Assembly (NCBI GenBank): GCA_017541325.1
Contig: JAFXZI010000012.1
Location: 138,689 to 202,688 of the forward strand
Reading direction: 5' to 3'
DNA length: 64,000 nt
Source of the DNA: Bacilli bacterium
GTDB lineage: Bacteria; Bacillota_I; Bacilli_A; RF39; UBA660
The translations under genes were made by a program, and so were the position numbers. Positions 23,517-32,846 of this stretch are shown in pieces. Under the pieces are notes generated by a model. The model made no database searches, was not told where the DNA came from, and saw only the letters and a program-made list of their open reading frames with translations. The first letter of the stretch is position 1. Every line of letters starts with the position of its first letter.

Positions 23517-26500
23517 TTAAGGAGTAATTACTTTTTGGTAACCTCCGTCAAGTTCTTCTTCTCCTTCTTCAACTGCAGGAGTTTCTTCTGGTTGAGATTG
23601 AGCAGCTTGTCTTGCAGCTTCTTCTGCAGCAGCTTGTTGTCTTGCAGCTTCCTCAGCAGCTTCTCTTTCTGCTTGTTCTCTTGCAGCTTGTTCTGCAGCA
23701 GCTTGTTGTCTTGCAGCTTCTTCTTCAGCAGCTTGTTGTCTTGCAGCTTCTTCTGCAGCAGCTTGTTCTGCAGCAATTCTTGCTTCTTCAGCAGCAACAG
23801 CTTGTTCTGCTTCTTCAGCACTTAATGCATCTGCATCTGCATCTAGTTGAACTTGAACATCTTCTGGAGTTTGAGTTTGAAATTGTACTTCTTCTTGAGT
23901 AGGTTGAATTTCTTCTACAGGAACTTCTCCTTCTTCAATTCTACCTTCATCAGCTTGATCTAGTTCTTCTTGAGTTCCCTCTTCTGCTGGAGCTGTTTCC
24001 TCAGCTGGAGTTCCTTCCTCAGCTGGAGTTCCTTCCTCAGCTGGAGTTACTTCTTCAGCTGGAGTTTCTTCTCCTGTTGTAGTTTCTTCTCCTGTTGTAG
24101 TTTCTTCTCCTGTTGTAGTTTCTTCTTGAGTTCCATCTTCAACAGGAATTTCTCCTTCTTCAACTCTTTGATCATCAGTTTGATCTATCTCATCATCAGA
24201 TGTATCTTGATCACCTTGTCCAGTTTCTTGTTCATCTACTGGATTATCATCAACAGGTTCCTCTCCCTCATCGACTTGTTGATCATCTGTTTTTTGTTCT
24301 TCTTCTGTTTCTTGTTCTTTATTAAGTTCTTCTATTTCTTTAATCATCTCATCAGATGTATTTTTCATTTCTTGTCCTACACTAATTGCAGCACTAATTT
24401 CAGCTTGAATTTGTGAAATGTATCCTGATTTAAATGATTCAATTAATTGAGCTCTTGCACTTTCCCAACTAGTTCCAAATCCTAAAGCAATTGCTTCTCT
24501 ATCTTCAGCACTAATTGAGTTTACATATGCTTCAGCAGCAGCTTGTGCAGCAGATTGGATTTGAGCATCACCAGTTGATACAGAAACTCCACCAAATGCA
24601 TATCCATATGCAAGACCATTTGCAAATGACATTTCATCAAGGTTATAAGTAGCTCCATTAGCTGGATCAGTTACACTTGTTCCGAAACTGTAATCTCCAG
24701 AATTTGCATATGTATTACCAGCAGTTGCACCAGCACCTGCAGCATTTTCTTTTGCAAATTGAGCTTCTATTCTTCTTTGTTGTTCTTCTACTTCTTCTCT
24801 TTCTTCTTCTGTTAAATCATCTTCTCCAACTTCTTCAGTATGTGTCTCTTCAGTTTCTGATATTACGTCACCATGTGCTCTTATAAAGTCATCTGAATAT
24901 TCTCCAGCTGGATATACTCCATAAGCACTATCATCTAATGCTAAACGGAATTCTGTATGACGTCTATTATTAACTAAAGTAGCAATATCATCACGAGTTG
25001 GATTACCATAATGATCTAATTGTTCTAATTGTCCATGTGCAGCAGCAATTATTTCTTCCATACTTGGACGAAGATCTTGGTTAATTGTTCCCATCATAGT
25101 ATCATAATTTGTTACTAATCCTTGAACACTTGCAATATGTGATAATTCTTCTAATAATTCTGCTGATAATGGAGCATTAACTTGACCAGCAACACGAGTA
25201 GCTAGTTCAGTTTCTCCAGAATTATATAATTGGCTAACAATGTTTAAGTTAATGTTTGTAATTTGGGCACTTGAAGCTGCAAAGTGAGTAGCTTCCATAT
25301 TGTCTAATCCCATCATTAATTCTGTAATTCTTCCGTTAACAACATCACATAATCCCATTCTATCAACAAGTTCAGTTATACTCCAATAAGCATCTCTTTC
25401 TTCTTGTGTAGAATTTTCTTCATTCATTACTTCACCAGTTGGAAGTAAGTCTACTAATGCAGTTGAACTTTCAATTATATTTTGACGATAAGTTTCTTTT
25501 TCTTCTTCAGTTAACTCATCATAATTTAAATGATAAATGTTTTCAACTAAATATCTAGTTTCTGCTTCTGAACCATTTCCATGGAATACAAGGAATTGAG
25601 TATGGTCTACATCAGCAGATTCTACTAAGTTTAATCCTCCATATACTGTATCAAATGCAAGTAATCTTGCAAGAGGACCAGCAGTATCTATAGTAGCATC
25701 ATCTAATACATAATGATAATATGTATCTCTAATAACTTGATCAGATGCTTCTGTAGTATGTTCTTTATTAAATGTTAATACATCGTTTTCAAATTGAACA
25801 AAGAAAGCTTTATCTTCTTCACTATGGAAGATTTCTGCTAAACCACTTGGTTCAACAGAATTCATATAATATGTAATCATCTTGCTACGAGCAGATTCTA
25901 ATAAATCTTGAGCTTGATCTGAAGTAATATCATATGTTCCAAAGATAGTATACATATCAGCTGGTTCAGAATAATTAGCAAATGTAGTTAATACTAATGC
26001 TTCTTCAAATGTTAAATCTAAATATGTTTCTCCATCTTCTTCTAATCTAAAGTTTCCTTCTTTATGAGTTTGTGTATGGAAAGTAGTAACTAATTCCATA
26101 GCTTCTTCTGAAGCAACTCTTCTTAAATCACTTTGATCCATTGATGCCATTAATTGCTCAAACTCAGTTGGAGTTACAGCAACAGTTTGATCTTCAGCAG
26201 TTTCTGCTTCAGTTGTAGCAGTTGTAGCAGCTTCAGCAACAGCTTCTGTTTCTGCTGTTTCAGTTGCTTCTGTTTCTGCAGCAGCTGCTGTAGTAGCCTC
26301 TGTTTCAGCTTCAGTTGTAGCAGTTTCAGCAGCTTCAGCAGTAGCTTCTGTTTCAGCAGCAGCACTTACTTCTACTGCAGCTTCTTCTGACTCTTGAGTT
26401 CCATATGCTTCATCTACATCTACTTGATTTTGAGTATTATTAAGGATTGCTGCAGTAGCTCCAGCTCCTCCAGCAGCTCCTAATACTCCACCTAATACAC

Positions 26501-26897
26501 CTGCAGCAACTACAGTTCCTGCACCATATTTTTTCTTTTCTTTTAGTTCCTCTTCTTCTTCTTCGACATCTTCATCGTCGTCATCAGAATCGTCACTTAA
26601 ATCTTCATCATCATCTGAAGTTCTTGCTGCTTCTGCAGCTGCAAATTCAGTTTCAGCAGCAGCAATTTCTTCATCAGTTTCTGCTGTTTCTTCAATAATT
26701 CCAGCATCCACTAGTTCACTTACTTTTCTTGATATTTCTGCATCAGAAGCCTCTGCTTCTAATCCACTATGATCTCTAATAAAATCATAGCAAGCATCTT
26801 TACCTATAACTCTTTCAGTAGTTCCACCTTCATAATAAACTAGAAAGTCGAAGTCTCTTTCTCCACTTTTAATTGGCTTAATTCTTAAAATATCCAT
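23517..26897 (-). CDS. Large acidic Ala/Glu/Thr-rich membrane-associated protein (1126 aa)
   Basis: I do not recognise the family. In order: a 75-residue N-terminal domain (DILRIKPIKSGERDFDFLVYY...), an acidic Asp/Glu run (95-120), a Lys patch, a Gly/Ala-rich hydrophobic segment (about 125-152) that may span the membrane, an Ala/Glu/Thr low-complexity tract (170-235), a mixed helical region (240-700), then Asp/Glu/Gln-rich repeats, six-residue EEGTPA/EETTTG units and an Ala-Glu-Gln-Arg coiled-coil tract before a YQKVITP end. There is no signal peptide. Its composition is less AT-rich than its neighbours. It follows the Ig-repeat protein by 18 bp and shares its transcript. Confidence 0.65.
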   Translation of the reverse strand: MDILRIKPIKSGERDFDFLVYYEGGTTERVIGKDACYDFIRDHSGLEAEASDAEISRKVSELVDAGIIEETAETDEEIAAAETEFAAAEAARTSDDDEDLSDDSDDDDEDVEEEEEELKEKKKYGAGTVVAAGVLGGVLGAAGGAGATAAILNNTQNQVDVDEAYGTQESEEAAVEVSAAAETEATAEAAETATTEAETEATTAAAAETEATETAETEAVAEAATTATTEAETAEDQTVAVTPTEFEQLMASMDQSDLRRVASEEAMELVTTFHTQTHKEGNFRLEEDGETYLDLTFEEALVLTTFANYSEPADMYTIFGTYDITSDQAQDLLESARSKMITYYMNSVEPSGLAEIFHSEEDKAFFVQFENDVLTFNKEHTTEASDQVIRDTYYHYVLDDATIDTAGPLARLLAFDTVYGGLNLVESADVDHTQFLVFHGNGSEAETRYLVENIYHLNYDELTEEEKETYRQNIIESSTALVDLLPTGEVMNEENSTQEERDAYWSITELVDRMGLCDVVNGRITELMMGLDNMEATHFAASSAQITNINLNIVSQLYNSGETELATRVAGQVNAPLSAELLEELSHIASVQGLVTNYDTMMGTINQDLRPSMEEIIAAAHGQLEQLDHYGNPTRDDIATLVNNRRHTEFRLALDDSAYGVYPAGEYSDDFIRAHGDVISETEETHTEEVGEDDLTEEEREEVEEQQRRIEAQFAKENAAGAGATAGNTYANSGDYSFGTSVTDPANGATYNLDEMSFANGLAYGYAFGGVSVSTGDAQIQSAAQAAAEAYVNSISAEDREAIALGFGTSWESARAQLIESFKSGYISQIQAEISAAISVGQEMKNTSDEMIKEIEELNKEQETEEEQKTDDQQVDEGEEPVDDNPVDEQETGQGDQDTSDDEIDQTDDQRVEEGEIPVEDGTQEETTTGEETTTGEETTTGEETPAEEVTPAEEGTPAEEGTPAEETAPAEEGTQEELDQADEGRIEEGEVPVEEIQPTQEEVQFQTQTPEDVQVQLDADADALSAEEAEQAVAAEEARIAAEQAAAEEAARQQAAEEEAARQQAAAEQAAREQAEREAAEEAARQQAAAEEAARQAAQSQPEETPAVEEGEEELDGGYQKVITP
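24001..24126 (-). repeat. Seven tandem 18-bp units inside the acidic protein gene
   Basis: Four units of the type TCAGCTGGAGTTCCTTCC are followed by three of CCTGTTGTAGTTTCTTCT on the plus strand, coding for EEGTPA/EETTTG hexapeptides on the minus strand. Three EETTTG units are identical in DNA, so length variation by slippage is possible. Confidence 0.85.
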
Positions 26898-26915
26898 TTA
26901 TTACACCACCCTTTA

Positions 26916-29315
26916 TTAATTAGTTAATCTCTTAGCACCAGTATAATCATATCCAGCATTTAATAATGCAGTATCGTTATACTTGCTCCACTTATAATCT
27001 ATATAAGCTTCTTTAATTACCTTACGGCTTCTATATTTATAACTACATACTGTTTTATAGTTAACAGTTCTTGTCTTTTCGTATCCAACTATTTGATCAT
27101 ATGTTGTATAAAGAATTGTATTCTTTGTTTCAAATTTAGTACATTTAGTTGTTACTGAACTTCCTGTTGTAATTGTATCTGTAGCTGTTACAGTTGAAAC
27201 GCTTCTTGTATATTTCTTCCATGTTGTATATGGAGTTGTTGTACATCTAGTTCCGCATCTATCCCAATCCATTCCAACGAATACATATTTAACTGATAAT
27301 GTATCTGTTGGTGGAGATGATAAGCTTACTAGTCCAACATAATTCCAATCTCCTCCAACTTTGATTGCATATGTTTTAGTTGAAGTTGTAGTAGTTCTAT
27401 AATAAGTCCATCCTGCACAAGATTTTTCAGAAACAGTTCCTGTTTGTTTTACTTGTTTAGCAGTAATTGCTTTTCCTACTGAATAAGTATAACCTGAAAC
27501 AACTTGTTCTGAACCAAGATCTACTGACTCATAAGTTGAAGTTTTCTTAAATTCAGGTGGGTTCTTACAATCATATTCTTTTGTAGTCCATGAAGACCAT
27601 GCACCATACTCTGTATTGAATTTCTTATAATATTGATATTCATAAGTAGGTGTTTTCTTTGTTACTTTTATACTACATACATTTGTATTTCCTGCATTAT
27701 CTTTTACATATCCATATACTGTATGTGTACCTTCAGTAGTTATTGTATAACTTGTATTGTTAGCATAAGTTGTGCTCTTACCAATACCAAATGAATTCAT
27801 TCCACTTGTTACATCAGTTTTATATTTGAATCCTATAACGATGTCACTTGTGTATTCTCCACTTGATGTTTGAGTTCCACTAATAACACTTAATGCACAA
27901 TTTGGTTTTGTAGCATCTCTCTTAACACTAATACTACATGTTGCAACATATCCATTAGAATCTTTTACATATCCTTTAATTGTATATGTTCCATCTTTAG
28001 ATATAGTATATGTAGATTTGTTATCGTAAACTTCACTAGTACCTAATCCAAATGATTTAATAGTAGCACCATTTGTACTTGTCTTAGATTTAAATCCAAT
28101 TACTACATTTGATACATACCAATTGTTATTTCCTTTAGTTCCAGAAGTAACAGTTAATTCACATGATGGATGAGATACTACACCATCTGGTTTAACAATC
28201 TTAATAGTTGTTTTACATACTTTAGAATGTCCAGCTTTATCTTTAACATATCCATATACTGTTGTTGTACCTAACTCTGTTACTGTTAATGCAGTATTTC
28301 CATTATAGTCTGGAGTAGATTTCTTAGATATACCATATGATAAGATACCACTAGTTTTATCTATTTTCTTACTAAATCCAACTTTAACTTTTCCAACATA
28401 TTCACCTTTAGAATTCTTAGTACCACTAAGAACTGAAACTGAACAGTCTGGATCTACTGTATCTTTCTTAACAGTTATAGTACATACTGCTGTTTTACCA
28501 TTAGAATCTTTAACATAACCATAAACCTTTGTCGTTCCTTCATTAGTTATAGTTAAAGCACTATTTCCATTGTAATTAGCAGTAGATGATGTTCCTATTC
28601 CGTATTTAACAATTTTAGCACCACTAGTTGTTGTTGTTTTAGATTTAAATCTAACTTTAACATTTCCAATGTACCATCCATTGTTTCCTAATTGTCCAGA
28701 AGCTACTTCAAGAACACATTTAGGTCCTTTAGCTGTTGGAGTTGGTGTAGGAGTTGATGGTTTCTTTGGAGTTACTTTTGGTGTTGTTTCTTGTTTTTCA
28801 CAAACCCCATTTGGATTTGTACAATATGAATAACATCCAATGTGTACTAAAATATAATCTTCATCATCGTTACATTTTAAGTATACTTTCATCAAATACT
28901 CATTTTCTTGTTTTGTTACTAATACATATGAATGTTCAGCATCACATGTATCTCCATTTTTATCAGTAAACTCAAGTAGTAATTTCATATCTAACATTTG
29001 TCTTAATGTTAGTTTAGATTCACTACCTACAGTTTGAGGTAATCTCTCAGTTGTATAGTATAGAATTCCTGCTTGCTTCATTTCTTGAATGTTAGCATTG
29101 AAAATTCTATTTGTAATAGCAGATAAGTCTACAGTCTTTTCGCTACTACTTCCATTACCACCATTATTACCGTTTCCACTATTGTTATTTAGTGTACTGT
29201 TAATTCTTGCTGGTAATAGCCATAATAATAATAGAACGAATATTATTATTAAGATTAATTTTAATAGGAAATCTCTTATTGGAGTCCCTCTCTTTACTTC
29301 CTCATCAGCGTACAT
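26916..29315 (-). CDS. Membrane-anchored extracellular protein with four Ig-like repeats
   Basis: 799 residues from the ATG at 29315 with a long GGGGGGAG site; earlier in-frame ATGs lie inside the smr gene. Order: cytosolic N-terminus, membrane helix (about 15-36), Asn/Gly/Ser linker, conserved domain (60-170), a Pro/Thr stalk, four Ig-like repeats of about 90 residues. Each repeat opens with a Cys and SG(T), has an F-K-S-K-T strand and YGIG-type turn, and ends VYGYVKDSNG...C, so each has one likely disulfide. A Cys/Tyr/Thr-rich C-terminal domain with WSSWT follows. Probably a surface adhesin or scaffold; it is cotranscribed with the acidic protein. Confidence 0.7.
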   Translation of the reverse strand: MYADEEVKRGTPIRDFLLKLILIIIFVLLLLWLLPARINSTLNNNSGNGNNGGNGSSSEKTVDLSAITNRIFNANIQEMKQAGILYYTTERLPQTVGSESKLTLRQMLDMKLLLEFTDKNGDTCDAEHSYVLVTKQENEYLMKVYLKCNDDEDYILVHIGCYSYCTNPNGVCEKQETTPKVTPKKPSTPTPTPTAKGPKCVLEVASGQLGNNGWYIGNVKVRFKSKTTTTSGAKIVKYGIGTSSTANYNGNSALTITNEGTTKVYGYVKDSNGKTAVCTITVKKDTVDPDCSVSVLSGTKNSKGEYVGKVKVGFSKKIDKTSGILSYGISKKSTPDYNGNTALTVTELGTTTVYGYVKDKAGHSKVCKTTIKIVKPDGVVSHPSCELTVTSGTKGNNNWYVSNVVIGFKSKTSTNGATIKSFGLGTSEVYDNKSTYTISKDGTYTIKGYVKDSNGYVATCSISVKRDATKPNCALSVISGTQTSSGEYTSDIVIGFKYKTDVTSGMNSFGIGKSTTYANNTSYTITTEGTHTVYGYVKDNAGNTNVCSIKVTKKTPTYEYQYYKKFNTEYGAWSSWTTKEYDCKNPPEFKKTSTYESVDLGSEQVVSGYTYSVGKAITAKQVKQTGTVSEKSCAGWTYYRTTTTSTKTYAIKVGGDWNYVGLVSLSSPPTDTLSVKYVFVGMDWDRCGTRCTTTPYTTWKKYTRSVSTVTATDTITTGSSVTTKCTKFETKNTILYTTYDQIVGYEKTRTVNYKTVCSYKYRSRKVIKEAYIDYKWSKYNDTALLNAGYDYTGAKRLTN

Positions 29316-29316
29316 T

Positions 29317-29622
29317 TTAATCTCTCCCCCCTTTGAGTTGTTGATTATTATAAGTCGAAGAACCTTTTTTGTCAAGGTTTTCATGTATTTTTACAATAGT
29401 ACAGCCACTATTAAAATTATCTAAGTGATATTCTTCTACATATCTGTGTTTTTTTAACATATCATGCACTTCCTTTTTTAGTATTCCTTCACCAATTCCA
29501 TGAACTATTGCTATCTCATTTTTCCCCATTTTTAGATTGTCTCTGATAAATTCATCAACAAGTATTCTTGCACTTCCTCTTATCTCTCCATGCAAGTCTA
29601 AAACCGGTATATTACTTTGCAT
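29317..29622 (-). CDS. Small Smr-domain protein
   Basis: 101 residues, essentially a single Smr domain (as at the MutS2 C-terminus): LDLHGE near residue 8 and the VHGIGEGILKKEV loop near 40, which replaces the common HGKGxGxLR. Smr domains are nucleic-acid endonucleases acting on branched DNA or on RNA of stalled ribosomes; activity here is inferred. It overlaps the kinase gene by 11 bp, and its stop lies 1 bp before the next start. Confidence 0.85.
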   Translation of the reverse strand: MQSNIPVLDLHGEIRGSARILVDEFIRDNLKMGKNEIAIVHGIGEGILKKEVHDMLKKHRYVEEYHLDNFNSGCTIVKIHENLDKKGSSTYNNQQLKGGRD

Positions 29623-30520
29623 CTAATTCTTTATATTTAGTCATTACTTCATCAAGTTCAAAGATTGAATATCTTCCACCAATTCTCGTAACTGATAAAG
29701 CACCAGCAATATTTGATATTTTCATCGTTGTAAGAAGATCATATCCACTAGCAATACAATAAGTAAATGCTCCATGATATATATCTCCTGCCCCAGTAGA
29801 ATCTTGATTTTCTACTTCAATGCTTGGAATTAGCTTGTATCCATCAGAATAAGTAAAACATCCATGATCTTCTAATGTGATAATAATTTCTCCAGTAAAA
29901 GCCTTTTTTAAATCATCATATATTTTCATCAAAGTTCTAACATTACGATAATCAACTTTTTCTTTAGTGAAATCTTCTGCAAAATCTTTAGAACATACAA
30001 CATAATTACATTTCTTTGCAAGATCAACAGTATTTTCTCTTAAAGAACCTGCATCAATTATTTTAATAGCATTAGGATTCTTTTTAATTGCTTCTTTAGC
30101 AAATTCATATTCATATCCATCGAACAAGATAATATCAAAATCTTCATCTTCAATATCAAGTTTAGTCATAAATGTATTATTTCCTTTATTAGTTAATATT
30201 GTTCTTGTTCCTTTGCTAGTATTATTAATAATATAACTACTTGTAGTTACCACATCTTTATTAACTTCTAAATACTTAGTATTAACTCCAATAGATTTAA
30301 ACTCTTTTTCTATCATTTGTCCATAGTAGTCATCACCAACTACTCCAGCAAAATAAACTTCTAATCCCCACTTAGCAAGTAAATAAGCACAATTAGAAGC
30401 ACTTCCACCACCACACTCAACTTTTGGATAGTCAAGTCTTACTTTTTTATTTTCTTCTGGAAAGGACTTAAGAGGAAGAGTTACATCATATGCAGCATTA
30501 CCTATACATAAAATCTTCAT
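29612..30520 (-). CDS. PfkB/ribokinase family sugar kinase
   Basis: 302 residues from the ATG at 30520 (AGGTG nine bases upstream). The glycine-rich GGGSASNCAYLLAKWG near 40 and the C-terminal DSTGAGDIYHGAF (anion hole and catalytic Asp) are both intact. The fold phosphorylates sugars or nucleosides with ATP; adenosine/ribokinase-like or sugar-specific use cannot be told from the sequence. Operon head for smr, the Ig protein and the acidic protein, an association without an obvious metabolic link. Confidence 0.85.
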   Translation of the reverse strand: MKILCIGNAAYDVTLPLKSFPEENKKVRLDYPKVECGGGSASNCAYLLAKWGLEVYFAGVVGDDYYGQMIEKEFKSIGVNTKYLEVNKDVVTTSSYIINNTSKGTRTILTNKGNNTFMTKLDIEDEDFDIILFDGYEYEFAKEAIKKNPNAIKIIDAGSLRENTVDLAKKCNYVVCSKDFAEDFTKEKVDYRNVRTLMKIYDDLKKAFTGEIIITLEDHGCFTYSDGYKLIPSIEVENQDSTGAGDIYHGAFTYCIASGYDLLTTMKISNIAGALSVTRIGGRYSIFELDEVMTKYKELDAK

Positions 30521-30630
30521 ACCCTTTATCACCTTTTATTATAGTATAGCAAAAATTACTAGATGTTAAAAGCATTTTTACAAATTATGTAATAAAAACG
30601 TCAATAAATAAATTCTTTATTTTTAGCAAT

Positions 30631-30657
30631 AAAAAAACTAAGATTTCTCTTAGTTAT
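30631..30657 (-). terminator. Terminator of the sortase gene
   Basis: Stem AACTAAGA / TCTTAGTT (30636-30643, 30648-30655), T-run on the minus strand; the sortase stop codon is in the stem. Confidence 0.85.
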
Positions 30658-31370
30658 TTTATAAGTTTAGCATGAAGAACAATTCTTTCACTATGTCCTT
30701 TCGCACATGTTGATAAAGTCAGTATTTTATCATCTTTATTTAGTTGAATATCAAAGTTATAAATACTCCTATTTTTTAAAGTATTAAGAAATTTCATATA
30801 ATCTTTATCACTTTTAAAAATAGTTTTTATATAATAGTCTTCTACTTTAATTTGATAGATAGAAAATACTTTATATTTGAATTGTTCTTTATCAGTAATA
30901 AATGTTATTTCCAAATTATCATTATTTAAATACCAATCTTTTTTTAAAGTGTTTTTTAAACTTCCCATCATTGATCCATTTTTCATATTATGACCATAAA
31001 TAATTAAATTTCTATCTTTTCCATTTAACTTATTACGATAATCCAAAAATAACCATCCAGCAGTATTGTATTCTTTTTTAAAATTGTGTTTTAAATAGTA
31101 TGAATTATTGTTTGTTTGAACAATTGCATAATCAATATTAGTATTATTTACTTTTAAATAAGCGACTGTATCTTTATTTTGTTTTTTCAATTCATTAAAA
31201 TCTATTTCAATTTTATTATCATCTTCTATTTCTACTAGTTCATTTATTTCTTCTTTAATTGTTTCATTTTCAATTAAGTCTTTTTCTCTATTAGAAATAT
31301 TGTTTAAAGAAATAAAACTAAATAACATAGCCGATATAATAAATACAATAACTCTTTTCTTTTTTTTCAT
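30654..31370 (-). CDS. srtB: Class B sortase
   Basis: 238 residues with an N-terminal signal anchor (5-22) and the sortase core: His127 in IIYGHNMKNGSMMG, Cys222 in LTLSTCA and Arg229 in SERIVLHAK, the catalytic triad of class B transpeptidases. It joins secreted proteins to the cell wall or to one another after cutting their sorting signal. It lies 43 bp downstream of a gene coding an NPETG protein, and two more NPxTG proteins follow within 14 kb, so these are its likely substrates. Confidence 0.92.
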   Translation of the reverse strand: MKKKKRVIVFIISAMLFSFISLNNISNREKDLIENETIKEEINELVEIEDDNKIEIDFNELKKQNKDTVAYLKVNNTNIDYAIVQTNNNSYYLKHNFKKEYNTAGWLFLDYRNKLNGKDRNLIIYGHNMKNGSMMGSLKNTLKKDWYLNNDNLEITFITDKEQFKYKVFSIYQIKVEDYYIKTIFKSDKDYMKFLNTLKNRSIYNFDIQLNKDDKILTLSTCAKGHSERIVLHAKLIK

Positions 31371-31385
31371 AAATCCCCCTAATTT

Positions 31386-31412
31386 GAAAAAGACTATTAC
31401 TAGTCTATTTCT
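31386..31412 (-). terminator. Terminator between adhesin and sortase
   Basis: Stem AGACTA / TAGTCT (31391-31396, 31401-31406) with an A-run on the plus strand. Only a short 3' U-tract; sortase transcription may partly read through. Confidence 0.6.
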
Positions 31413-31413
31413 T

Positions 31414-32736
31414 TTAATCTTTTTTTAAGAAGAATAATCCACTTAAAACACTACCTAATCCAAATAATGACATTGCATAATAAATATTAATATCATCACC
31501 AGTTTCTGGATTAGTTCCTTTTTCGTTAACCATAGTAACTTTTACTTCATGTTCAGAGTCATATGGATTAAACCATCTAATTCCAAGTAAATTTTGATAA
31601 GGTCCATCTTCATGAACTGCTTGTGTAGAATATAAATATAAGTACATATCATCTGGATGATGATCTTCATCTCTTATTAGATAATAATATAAATCTGCAT
31701 ATTTTTTTGGAATTTTAGCATGATGGTCACTAGTATACCAGTGTTGTGCAAGTTTACCAAGAGTTGTTCCATTTCCAGGATCAACAACATATCCTCTTTC
31801 ATTAGTTTCTGAATAAGCATAACGTCTTGCCCAATTACCATTATCGAATTGTGCAGATGTATAATTTTTTATTGCATATTCTGTAACAAATCTTATTTCT
31901 GTATTTGTTAAATCCGGATATTCTTCTTCCACTTTAGTTCTATGATATATAATATCTAAAACTCTATCATACATTTCTTTTCCAGACATTGTTGGATCAG
32001 CATCTGGTATAAAAGTTAAAATATTATCTTCTGTAACTATTACTCCATCATAACTAATATCATGTGGTTCTTCCCAGTTTTGATTAATACAATAAACTTC
32101 TTCTCTTGAACCATCTTCGTTTTCAATATAGAAAAGTGGCACTCCTTTATAATGCCAACATACTTCATGACTATCATCATGAACTACACCAGCTGTTACA
32201 TCAGTAATTTTTATTTCAACAGTAAATTTTTGATCATCAGCAAGTAAATATCCTTTTGGAGCAAGTACTTCATGTAATGTATATTCTCCTTCAGGAAGTA
32301 AAATATTATAATCTTCTTCTCCTGATACCCATTCAGCTACAACATTACCATCTTGATCAAGTATTTGAAGAGTTGCTCCAGCTAAATAGTTACCATGTTC
32401 GTCTTCTTTCTTTATTAAAACTGATACTTTAGGTACTTCGTTTTCAGAAGACTCATTTTCATCTGTTTCTTCATCTAATGTTTCTTCGTTTTCACTACCA
32501 TTTAATTCTTCAGTAGTGGCTTCTTTATTAAGAACTTCTGGTTCTTTTTCATCATTCGAAACTACATTAGAATCTTCTTTTTCTTCATTGTTATCTATAT
32601 TATTTTCTTCAACTTTTTCTACTACTTCATTAGATTCAGTATCTTCTTTAATTAAATCTACATCTTCAATAGCAAATGTTGTTAAAGGAAATAACATAAG
32701 ATTGCACAATAAAGATAATACAATCTTCTTTTTCAT
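31414..32736 (-). CDS. Wall-sorted adhesin with SpaA and thioester domains, NPETG signal
   Basis: 440 residues: signal peptide (1-22), acidic Glu/Asn-rich stalk (25-95), a SpaA/prealbumin-like domain (about 100-180; VLIKKED and LHEVLAPKGYLL give the Lys and Glu of an isopeptide bond), then a thioester (TQXA-type) domain with VYCIN (reactive Cys) and YSTQAV (Gln). The C-terminus has NPETG, a hydrophobic helix and a short charged tail. Thioester domains bind host amines covalently. Here the usual order is inverted, with SpaA before the thioester domain. Adjacent to sortase B. Confidence 0.85.
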   Translation of the reverse strand: MKKKIVLSLLCNLMLFPLTTFAIEDVDLIKEDTESNEVVEKVEENNIDNNEEKEDSNVVSNDEKEPEVLNKEATTEELNGSENEETLDEETDENESSENEVPKVSVLIKKEDEHGNYLAGATLQILDQDGNVVAEWVSGEEDYNILLPEGEYTLHEVLAPKGYLLADDQKFTVEIKITDVTAGVVHDDSHEVCWHYKGVPLFYIENEDGSREEVYCINQNWEEPHDISYDGVIVTEDNILTFIPDADPTMSGKEMYDRVLDIIYHRTKVEEEYPDLTNTEIRFVTEYAIKNYTSAQFDNGNWARRYAYSETNERGYVVDPGNGTTLGKLAQHWYTSDHHAKIPKKYADLYYYLIRDEDHHPDDMYLYLYSTQAVHEDGPYQNLLGIRWFNPYDSEHEVKVTMVNEKGTNPETGDDINIYYAMSLFGLGSVLSGLFFLKKD

Positions 32737-32812
32737 TTTTTCCTCCCAAAACTCCCTATAAATTGCTTTCTATGATAACACACGAAAAATTATTAATCAA
32801 TTAATTTTTAAA

Positions 32813-32840
32813 TAAAAAAATCCATTTAAAATGGATTTTT
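32813..32840 (-). terminator. Terminator of the YitT-family gene
   Basis: Stem AATCCAT / ATGGATT around a TTAAA loop (about 32819-32837), T-run on the minus strand. Confidence 0.85.
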
Positions 32841-32846
32841 TATTTT

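Noticed and set aside
24001-24126. CRISPR-like array
   Set aside because: Units are 18 bp, contiguous without spacers and encode in-frame hexapeptides, so this is a coding tandem repeat.
23535-24886. Several long plus-strand frames rich in Ser/Phe/Cys or Gln/Leu opposite the acidic protein gene
   Set aside because: They are reading-frame shadows of Ala/Glu-rich codon repeats on the minus strand; they have no SD or sensible composition.
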